Of a DNA stretch of 10,009 bases, positions 1 to 5,581 are shown in pieces. A model generated the notes under the pieces. That model saw only the letters and a program-made list of their open reading frames with translations, was not told where the DNA came from and made no database searches. The stretch lies in NCBI GenBank assembly GCA_003024985.2, contig PXIH01S0008698.1. One strand, given 5' to 3'. Numbering within the stretch: the stretch's first letter is position 1; each line of letters opens with the position of its first letter. The stretch is from Euperipatoides rowelli (Eukaryota; Onychophora; Udeonychophora; Euonychophora; Peripatopsidae). A program made the translations under genes and the position numbers.

Positions 1-60
1 GCATAGTGGATTTAATACATAGTAGGATATAGGGTTCAGCGTTACGGTAAGGTTAGGATT
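1..60 (-). repeat. Single inverted copy of the minisatellite unit
   Basis: The stretch reads GCATAGTGGATTT, then an altered middle, then AGGGTTCAG.GTTACGGTAAGGTTAGGATT. This is the reverse complement of the unit tandemly repeated at 911-1793 (GTCCTAACCTTACCATTACCCTGAACCCT ... AAATCCACTATGC). It begins at the window edge, so it may be the end of a second array lying to the left. It sits in kaptin intron 3, about 850 bp from the main array and in the opposite direction. Confidence 0.75.
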
Positions 61-518
61 GTAAATGAAAAAATAAGGCTGCTATCCATCTTGATCATGT
101 AGACTAAATGGGACTTAGGTCTTCCAGTTTCTATGCGCTCATTAGTTTACACGCTACATGATCTGTGAATTCTATACGAAACACAAATGTTAAAAATGTT
201 GTGCAATTGGGTACATGAGCACATATGCTGTAAGTGCAATGGACAATAAAAGTTAAAAAATGTTACAAAGTTGTGAAATTTATTCGCAACATACTCTCAT
301 TATACTTGACAGCAGTCAACAGTTGCGATTTGTGGCCAAATGACAGAATAACAGTTTTTTTTTTAATAAAAATTGATGGTGAAAAAAATCAAATTTCAGC
401 AAATTTTATTGCAATATTCATTATAGACAAGTGTGAATAATACATTAATTTCAATGAGTGTGCGCAAATATAAGAACAATAACAAACCAATTAACGTTTA
501 TATACTGCTTTCACTCAC
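1..518 (-). other. Kaptin intron 3, incomplete; no exon seen
   Basis: Minus-strand sequence after the exon 3 donor, running off the window. It holds one inverted copy of the minisatellite unit at 1-60 and otherwise AT-rich sequence. The plus-strand open frame at 234-440 has no domain, motif or splice context and looks like chance. No kaptin exon 4 motif could be found on the minus strand. Confidence 0.6.
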
Positions 519-603
519 GAGCAATAGTATCTAAACTGAAGTCCTGTCCAGGCTCCCATTCAGAATAAATGTTTAAGAACTGACTTGGTTTATTTTCGAC
601 GGT
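519..603 (-). CDS. KPTN: Kaptin homologue, coding exon 3
   Basis: An 85-nt minus-strand exon preceded by a strong pyrimidine tract and acceptor (CTTTTCTTTTTTCTAG) and followed by a consensus donor (C|GTGAGT). It starts in phase 0, as exon 2 requires, encodes 28 codons and leaves phase 1. The product includes FLNIYSEWEPG and FSLDTIA, matching vertebrate kaptin FLNIYCDYEPG ... YNLDSIA, the next stretch of the same protein. Together the three exons give about 125 residues of a protein that is 436 residues in human. The following exon (expected to carry a motif like LELQFTPFQ) is not visible in 1-518 on the minus strand, so the gene continues beyond the window. Confidence 0.85.
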
Positions 604-721
604 CTAGAAAAAAGAAAAGATGGGGAGTTAATTATAAAATAATTGTCATTTATTTAAAGATCATTAGTAAAAACAAATATTTTTGTTGTAAAAAAAAATA
701 CAATAATTTAATAATATTTAC
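604..721 (-). other. Kaptin intron 2 (118 nt)
   Basis: A short intron in minus-strand sense running from GTAAAT (720-721 are the donor GT) to the CTAG acceptor at 604-607. It is AT-rich with a long pyrimidine tract before the acceptor. No repeats or other signals are seen. Removing it joins exon 2 (ends phase 0) to exon 3 (starts phase 0) without a stop. Confidence 0.8.
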
Positions 722-804
722 TTTAATAAAGGCTATGCCAACAACAATATCACTGGCTGAATGAGATCTTGTGAAAACATCGATGGCCACAATTTCTGAA
801 TCAC
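722..804 (-). CDS. KPTN: Kaptin homologue, coding exon 2
   Basis: An 83-nt exon, too short to stand out as an open frame. Read on the minus strand it follows the acceptor TTTTGCAG and ends at the donor A|GTAAAT. Its first two bases complete the Gly codon opened by exon 1 (phase 1 to phase 1), and it then encodes 27 codons ending in phase 0. The product contains SEIVAIDVF and IVVGIAFIK, matching in order and spacing the vertebrate kaptin segment AEIVSIDTF ... LVVGITFIK that directly follows YIP. This is the blade after the exon 1 strands. The intron before it is about 2.6 kb and full of repeats; the intron after it is only 118 nt. Confidence 0.85.
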
Positions 805-910
805 CTGCAAAATATATATACACACTGTGTTTTAAAACGAATCATAATGAAACTGTTTTGTTTGTATATTAATGGTGTATGGGCTCAGATGCTTTTTTTT
901 ATTATTTAGA

Positions 911-1793
911 GTCCTAGCCTTACCCTGAACCCAACTCCAACTACGTGTGAAATCCACTATGCCCCAAACCTATGATAATCAAGTCCTAACCTTACCATTA
1001 CCCTGAACCGTAACTCCAATTATGTGAAATCCACTATGGCCCAACCCTATGATAATCAACAGTCCAAACCTTACCATCACCATGAACCCTAACTCAACTA
1101 CATGTGAAATACACTATACCCCAACCCTATGATAATCAAGTCCTAACCTTACTGTTATCTTGAACTATAACTCCAACAAGTGAAATCCACTATACCCCAA
1201 ACCTATGATAATCAAGTCCTAACCTTGCCATTACCCTGAACCCTAACTACATGTGAAATCCAATATGCCCCAACCCTATGATAATCAAGTCCTAACCTTA
1301 CCGTTACCCTGAACCCTAACTCCAGCTACGTGAGAAATCCACTATACCCCAACCTTATGATAATCAACAGTCCTAACCATACCATTACCCTGAACCCTAA
1401 CACCAACTACATGTGAAATCCACTATGCCCCAACCCTNTTACCCTGAACCCTAACACCAACTACATGTGAAATCCACTATGCCCCAACCCTGATAATCAA
1501 CAGTACTAAGCTTACCATTACCCTGAACCCTAACACCAGCTACAATGAAATCCACTATGCCCCAACCCTATGATAATCCGTCCTAACCTTACCATTACCC
1601 TGAACCGTAACTACATGTGAAATCCACTATACCCCAACCCTCTGGTAATCAACAGTCCTAACCTTACCATTACCCTGAACCCTATCTGTGAAATCCATTA
1701 TGCCCCAACCCTGATAATCAACAGTACTAAGCTTACCATTACCCTAACACCAACTACATGTGAAATCCACTATGCCCCAACCCTATGATAAAC
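911..1793 (+). repeat. Minisatellite of 69-80 bp units with telomere-like core
   Basis: Tandem array of about 11 units (12 as assembled, one of them an artefact of the N at 1438). Using the landmark GATAATC, units recur at 974, 1051, 1131, 1207, 1280, 1359, 1492, 1572, 1644 (as GGTAATC), 1713 and 1787 (as GATAAAC), giving periods of 69-80 bp. Each unit has a constant part (GTGAAATCCACTATGCCCCAACCCTATGATAATCAACAG) and a core of six-base steps CCTAAC-CTTACC-ATTACC-CTGAAC-CCTAAC, which looks like a decayed telomere-type (CCTAAC) run. Two units share the variant AGTACTAAGCTTACC in a 47-bp identical block 221 bp apart (from 1478 and 1699), a sign of three-unit higher-order duplication. It lies in kaptin intron 1 and encodes nothing. 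Confidence 0.9.
1385..1491. other. Assembly scar: 53-bp duplicate around a single N
   Basis: The 53 bp at 1385-1437 are repeated exactly at 1439-1491 with one N between them at 1438. Neighbouring minisatellite units differ from each other at several positions, so exact identity up to the N fits two contig ends that overlap but were not merged. The real array is probably 54 bases shorter here. Confidence 0.8.
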
Positions 1794-1952
1794 AAGAAAT
1801 GCAATATACATTTTTTTAATAGTTTTGATATTATGACATAAATTCCGTCGGCCCAACCGATAACCAATCAACGGCGAGTTTTGTAAGGAATGGGCAGTGT
1901 GTTTAATACCCAGACACTAGTGAAATTAGCTAAAGATGAAGAAAAAATGAAA

Positions 1953-2219
1953 TTATGTACATGTTGTAAAATTCTCTTTAAATTCACTGCTGGTACATCT
2001 GAACTCTGAAGAATGCCATCTTAACAATCCAATCTGAGAATAAATTCTAACATTGGCAATAATATACGATTTAGAAAATTTTTTATGGAAGAATCTAATG
2101 TGACAATTGATTGTTAAAGAGTTTTCAACAAACCATTGACCGATTTTAATAATGTCAGATTGTAATTGTATTTCATTATATGAAAGACAATGATAATTCA
2201 GCTTTATTGTATAAGACAA
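1953..2219 (-). pseudogene. LINE reverse-transcriptase fragment (connection/palm-end segment)
   Basis: A minus-strand open piece whose residues 19-38 (2106-2165) read LQSDIIKIGQWFVENSLTIN. This fits the non-LTR retrotransposon RT pattern LQ-x-DL-x2-I-x2-W-x3-N-x-L-x-LN found just after the catalytic YADD box in Jockey/CR1-like elements. No YADD box is visible upstream in any frame, and the rest of the open piece is degenerate. In an intact element this segment precedes VKDLG; here it follows it (see 2225-2625), so the two are out of order. Family assignment within LINEs is uncertain. Confidence 0.55.
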
Positions 2220-2224
2220 TCATT

Positions 2225-2625
2225 TTAGATAAGAGTAAATGTATTTATTTCAAGAGTGTTAGTCATATTTTGAGCAATTTGACCAAATTGGTGAACAGTA
2301 TTCGAGATGGGTCTCACATAAGTTTTATAGATTGTATCGAGTGCTTCAACACTATTATTATTAAAACCATTTGTGTTCTTCCTCATAAAACCCAGTGACT
2401 TGGAAGCTTTATGTGCAATCTTCTCTATGTGATGGGTAAAGGTGAATGAATGTGTATAATATATACCAAGATCTTTGACCATGTCAACTCTATCAATTGT
2501 ATGATCATTTATTGCATAATTAAAGATAAGTGGAAATTTATATTTTGAAAATGATATACAGTAACTGAACATTTTTTAAGATTGATTTAGTATTAGTATT
2601 ATCAGGATAGCTATTACTTTACCTT
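2225..2625 (-). pseudogene. LINE reverse-transcriptase fragment (thumb region)
   Basis: The minus-strand open stretch from 2572 reads, in order, FNYAI, RVDMVKDLG (28-36), TFTHHIEKIAHKASKSLGF (44-62) and YKTYVRPI (82-89). This is the typical C-terminal RT/thumb signature of Jockey/CR1-type non-LTR elements (xRVxxVKDLGV ... SLxFxxHIxxIxxKAxxxLGFIxRN ... YxxLVRPxLEY). Homology seems to extend upstream through an in-frame TAA into a LILNQS-like piece near 2580-2600, equivalent to the LxLNxxK motif. Only about 130 residues survive; endonuclease and catalytic box are absent. It lies in kaptin intron 1, in the same direction as the gene. Confidence 0.75.
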
Positions 2626-2929
2626 AATAGATATCTATTTCAGGTATTTATTTATTTAACTAGTACTATAGCCTAATGATAATTACAGAATAATTTGAAT
2701 AGTTTTAAGATATGAATTGGTTTTGAAATGTTGACTTTGGTGGTATATATATGGTGAATTATTTGGATTTTTTCCCCCCTCACTTCTTAATTCCTTTTAA
2801 GCTCTGTGATTGTTTAGTTTGAATATGAAATTTTCTATATTTTATTACAGCTGTCCTCTTGTTTGATTTTGTTGTTTGTAATTTTTGATTTCTGGTTTAT
2901 CTTGATAATTTACTACTTCTTGTAGAGGT

Positions 2930-2972
2930 GAAAAGCGAAAGCTTAGACAACTTAATCAATAATAAATAAATA
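2930..2972 (+). repeat. Possible LINE 3' tail with AATAA repeats
   Basis: The sequence GAGGTGAAAAGCGAAAGCTT is followed by AATCAATAATAAATAAATAAG. A short stem-forming segment followed by an A-rich simple repeat is the usual look of non-LTR element 3' ends. It is on the plus strand, opposite to the RT fragments, so it would belong to a different insertion. No coding part accompanies it. Confidence 0.3.
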
Positions 2973-3051
2973 AGTTGCATAGCCCCTAGACATATGGCTA
3001 CTAATGACAATATTTACAATAGTCTTAAGAAAATAGTTTACAATAGCCTAC

Positions 3052-3083
3052 AATAATTGACATATATTTTTATGTCAATTATT
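3052..3083. repeat. Perfect 13-bp inverted repeat (hairpin)
   Basis: AATAATTGACATA (3052-3064) and its exact reverse complement TATGTCAATTATT (3071-3083) flank a 6-nt loop TATTTT. It lies inside kaptin intron 1 in a tract with no gene. It could be a palindromic remnant of a small DNA transposon or simply an AT-rich hairpin. Confidence 0.85.
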
Positions 3084-3373
3084 ATATTTATTCTGTAAAA
3101 AGTATATGCTTTTGCTTATTCAATATTTAATTAAATAAATAAAATATATAATATTTAGTAAGGTGAAGATTTTTTTAAAAAAAAAAACGATTCGTCTGCT
3201 ACAACCACACCCACTTTAAACATAAAGGCTTCTACAATACAGTGACAAATAAAAGGGTATGTTAGTGTTAATAACATGATTAGCCTATACTGTATATTCT
3301 ATAATATAAAATGATGCCTAAAATTTATTATGACAATAAAGATATAATTACTAAAAACGAAGATTTCACTAAC

Positions 3374-3581
3374 CAGGAATATATGTAAACTGTACTTCCC
3401 TTGATGTAGGAATTAAATGATTACCAGATTTACAATATTCTAAAGAAAATAATTTCCCAATTAAAGATGCAACAAGTATTTTATTGACGCCTGATAACGA
3501 TATTTTAGTCATGCCATAAATATTACTTTGAGAAGGCAAAATGCTAACATGAGATTCAGAAAACTTACAAGGCAACGCCAT
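3374..3581 (-). CDS. KPTN: Kaptin homologue, coding exon 1 (start codon exon)
   Basis: Kaptin is a beta-propeller subunit of the KICSTOR complex (with ITFG2, KICS2 and SZT2), which holds GATOR1 at the lysosome and restrains mTORC1 when amino acids are scarce. This exon encodes residues 1-69 plus the first base of codon 70. Landmarks remembered from vertebrate kaptin are present in order: SQSNIYGM (17-24, vertebrate SQSNVYGL), a LVASLIGKLFSLEY strand (36-49, like LLAATLKGKVLGFRY) and REVQFTYIP (61-69, like KELQFNYIP). The ATG at 3579-3581 has A at -3 and G at +4. The exon stops at G|GTTAGT, leaving phase 1; reading on gives an immediate TAG, so the splice is needed. Exon 2 supplies the missing GT of a Gly codon. 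Its ATG lies 199 bp from that of the divergent PNO1-like gene. Identification is from memory, but order, spacing and splice phase agree. Confidence 0.85.
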
Positions 3582-3780
3582 TTTGCCATCTGAATTCTGA
3601 ACTTTGAACTTTCTAATCTGTGAAGAATATTTTACCCATTCAAATTCTTATGAGGATTATATATTATTATAATAATATTGAATTATTACTAAGATTTACT
3701 CATCAAGTTAAATTTTATTGTAATGTTTTATTTATTCGAGGCCTCATGGGAAGTGGTCTTTAACTCGTTAGTCGTGTATC
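3582..3780. promoter_or_regulatory. Shared divergent promoter region (KPTN / PNO1-like)
   Basis: Only 199 bp separate the two outward-facing start codons, so both 5' UTRs and core promoters must fit here if both genes are real. The middle (about 3655-3735) is very AT-rich (TATATTATTATAATAATATT), while the right edge is more mixed (GAGGCCTCATGGG). I see no certain TATA box or initiator. Both ATGs have A at -3 and G at +4. Confidence 0.5.
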
Positions 3781-4102
3781 ATGGCGTCTTTGGAAAAAAT
3801 TGCTGAGAAGGAAAATTCTCACAATGTAGATAATAATAAAATAGAGAATGAAAATAATGTTGATGTAAGTTATAATAAAATGGAGACAGACAATGATGAT
3901 GCATTTAAGACTGCCTACAAATCTAAAAAAAGTATCTCGTGTATTATTGCGTCTTTGGAAACAAATGCGAAGAAAAACCAAAATTCTCACAATGATGTAG
4001 ATAATAAAATAGAGACTGAAAATAATGTTGATGTAAGTTATAATAAAATGGAGACAGACAATGATGATGGATTTAAGACTGCCTACAAATCTAAAAGAAG
4101 TA
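3772..4102 (+). repeat. In-frame tandem duplication, 165-168 bp period
   Basis: Copy 1 starts TCGTGTATCATGGCGTCTTTGG at 3772 and copy 2 TCGTGTATTATTGCGTCTTTGG at 3937. Both end in TACAAATCTAAAA followed by (A/G)-rich sequence and AGTA. The second halves, from GAAAATAATG to CTACAAATCTAAAA (about 79 bp), differ by a single base (GATGCA versus GATGGA). Copy 2 carries a net one-codon gain. The copy starts 9 bp before the ATG, so 5' UTR sequence of copy 1 is coding in copy 2 (residues SCII), and the duplicated ATG has become ATT (3946-3948). Confidence 0.9.
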
Positions 4103-4200
4103 GGAAGCGAAAATTTCAATATCGTCAAACGTCTGAATCTAAAATGGAAACTAAAGTAATAAAACCCAACTTTCCACCAATCAAACGAGAAAAATTGATG
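3781..4200 (+). CDS. PNO1: PNO1-like ribosome assembly factor, first coding exon
   Basis: PNO1 (Dim2/Rrp20) is a KH-domain protein that binds the 3' region of pre-18S rRNA and works with NOB1 in 40S subunit maturation. This 140-codon exon carries only the low-complexity acidic/basic N-terminus. The resemblance is METDNDDGFKTAYKSKR followed by RKRK (compare EEGFTQVTRKGGRRAKKR of the human protein) and then KPNFPPIKREKLM (compare KRPVFPPLCGDGLL), in the right order and near the usual junction with the KH part. The exon ends in phase 0 at ATG|GTAAGT; unspliced reading stops after four more codons. Without the internal 55-codon duplication it would be about 85 residues, close to the family's leader. 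No KH-domain exon is in the window, so the assignment rests on a poorly conserved region and could be wrong. Confidence 0.55.
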
Positions 4201-4206
4201 GTAAGT
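4201..4206 (+). other. Splice donor GTAAGT of the PNO1-like exon
   Basis: TTGATG|GTAAGT is a consensus 5' splice site at a phase-0 codon boundary, right after the conserved KREKLM segment. It explains why the reading frame ends 15 bases later in non-conserved sequence. Confidence 0.6.
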
Positions 4207-4515
4207 GAATCTTAGATAGCCATAGTAAATTTTATTTAATTATTTATTTAAATATAGCCTATATACCTTAAGCAAGAAATTGCAATACAAAAAGAAAAAA
4301 TTGAATTGTACAGTAAACAAAAATGTTTGATGACTTTGAGAAAATATTTATTTATTTATTAGTTTGTGATTTACAATTAGAGTGTTACTTTGTTAAAATT
4401 AGGATTAGGATGTTTTGGATTGAAGTATTGTATACAATTGCTGATTTTTAATTTGTTGTATATACTACTGTATCTTTTTCATTGTATATGTGTCATTTAT
4501 CAATAATAATTGATA

Positions 4516-4656
4516 AACTCCAGAATAAATCATTAAGATTTATTCCTAGTTTTATAGCCTACTTGATTTGACCATTCACCTTTACNAACTCCAGAATAAA
4601 TCATTAAGATTTATTCCTAGTTTTATAGCCTACTTGATTTGACCATTCACCTTTAC
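4516..4656. other. Assembly scar: 70-bp duplicate around a single N
   Basis: Bases 4516-4585 (AACTCCAGAATAAATCATTA...) recur exactly at 4587-4656, with one N at 4586. This is the same structure as at 1438 and 4946. The sequence is otherwise unique, so an unmerged contig overlap is the simplest reading. Confidence 0.85.
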
Positions 4657-4896
4657 AGTTTTATTTGTTAATGTTAAAGATGATTGTTCATACTGCACCA
4701 CATGTATTATAAATATAATCAAGAGAGCCCAACTTCTAAATAGCGTACACTGATAAACTGAGTTCACTTATCAGGAATGATGAGAGAATTTGGATTACAG
4801 GTTATGTTGCTAGAAATAAGGCTCCCCATTCAGGTAGGGACTCTCAATACTTCATATATCTATGTATGCCTCCACGTACTTGCCTTAATTGAGCGG

Positions 4897-4995
4897 CTAC
4901 TTTGGGGTTAAGTAGGTATATAGGTAGTGGAGAGGATCAAGCCTGNCTACTTTGGGGTTAAGTAGGTATATAGGTAGTGGAGAGGATCAAGCCTG
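4897..4995. other. Assembly scar: 49-bp duplicate around a single N
   Basis: Bases 4897-4945 (CTACTTTGGGGTTAAGTAGG...) recur exactly at 4947-4995, with one N at 4946. It shares the pattern of the other two scars; the true distance across it is probably 50 bases shorter. Confidence 0.85.
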
Positions 4996-5395
4996 AATGC
5001 AATGTAAGTTTTCTGAAATACATAATCTTCCTTGTGATGGAATAGAGCAAATTAGGGGGGAGGAAAGCTCTATGAGGAGGATTATGAACAGTCCAACGAA
5101 GCTTTAACATCTAATATATAACATATAAAGTAAAATTTGTCTTGCACGGCAGGATTTTCAGACCAATTTAGAGAATCTTCTGATTTCAAATAACTTTATT
5201 TAAATAAATCTTAGTTAGTTTAAAATTAGTAATATCAAATTCTTCAGATAATTTACTGAAGTGGCGTCCACAAAAATTTTCTTGTTGCTACGTTACATTA
5301 AAATAATTTTAAACGCCATGTTTATGTTCTATTAGTGTAGCTCCGTAGAAAATTATTTTGAGCATTTAAAAAAAAAAAAATTTAATTTTAACCTG

Positions 5396-5409
5396 CACAC
5401 ACACACACA
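5396..5409. repeat. (CA)7 microsatellite
   Basis: Seven uninterrupted CA dinucleotides just upstream of the retrotransposon internal region. It is short and not otherwise notable. Confidence 0.9.
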
Positions 5410-5557
5410 GACTATCGTGAAAATATTTTTTGAATTATAACATATAAATTCAGAATTTTTTAAAGATAGACAGATTTTTATTACAAGAAAACTGTAATTT
5501 GTGTATGCAATTAAAAGTATGTCGCTAGAATTAGACAGCGATATTCAGATTAGACTA

Positions 5558-5573
5558 GGGGGCAACGGGTAGG
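5558..5573 (+). other. Candidate primer-binding site (weak)
   Basis: GGGGGCAACGGGTAGG lies just before the first gag ATG and resembles, with several mismatches, the tRNA-Ser-type primer sites I recall from insect gypsy-like elements. It lacks the usual initial TGG, and no LTR end is confirmed next to it, so this is a guess from position and partial match. Confidence 0.2.
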
Positions 5574-5581
5574 TGGATGTA

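Larger units (their letters stand above)
805..3373 (-). other. Kaptin intron 1 (about 2.57 kb, repeat-filled)
   Basis: Bounded by the exon 1 donor (G|GTTAGT at 3368-3374) and the exon 2 acceptor (TTTGCAG). From the exon 1 side it holds AT-rich unique sequence (about 3090-3373), the hairpin, the LINE-tail-like segment, two LINE RT fragments, a short unassigned stretch (1794-1952) and the minisatellite. About 2640-2930 shows only AT- and T-rich sequence with nothing I can assign. No further kaptin exon is needed between exons 1 and 2, since the phases match. Confidence 0.7.
4207..5557 (+). other. Non-coding stretch, probable PNO1-like intron 1 plus undefined 5' end of the gypsy element
   Basis: No supported gene. 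It contains two assembly scars, a (CA)7 run at 5396-5409, several A/T runs and, at about 4768-4888, a short open piece reading WITGYVARN that I cannot assign. The last few hundred bases should include the 5' LTR of the retrotransposon, but with no 3' LTR in the window its limits cannot be set. No AATAAA lies close behind the PNO1-like exon; the nearest is in the 4516-4585 repeat. Confidence 0.5.

Noticed and set aside
234-440. Open frame of 68 codons on the plus strand
   Set aside because: It has low-complexity AT-driven composition, no motif and no supporting context, and it lies antisense within kaptin intron 3.
911-1793. CRISPR-like array
   Set aside because: The repeats are contiguous, with no unique spacers; units vary and the host is eukaryotic, so this is a minisatellite.
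911-1793. True telomere or subtelomere
   Set aside because: The hexamers are degenerate, embedded in a larger unit and located within an intron of a gene that reads through on both sides.
3864-4040. GTAAGT in each copy of the duplicated exon as a splice donor
   Set aside because: Both sit inside the continuous reading frame (GATGTAAGTTATAAT codes for DVSYN). Without transcript data there is no reason to splice there.
3760-4128. 122-codon minus-strand open frame with repeated hydrophobic stretches
   Set aside because: It is the antisense shadow of the duplicated PNO1-like exon; its repeats merely mirror that duplication.
5100-5557. 5' LTR of the gypsy element
   Set aside because: It should be here, but no second LTR is available for comparison and no convincing TG...CA ends were found, so no boundaries are given.
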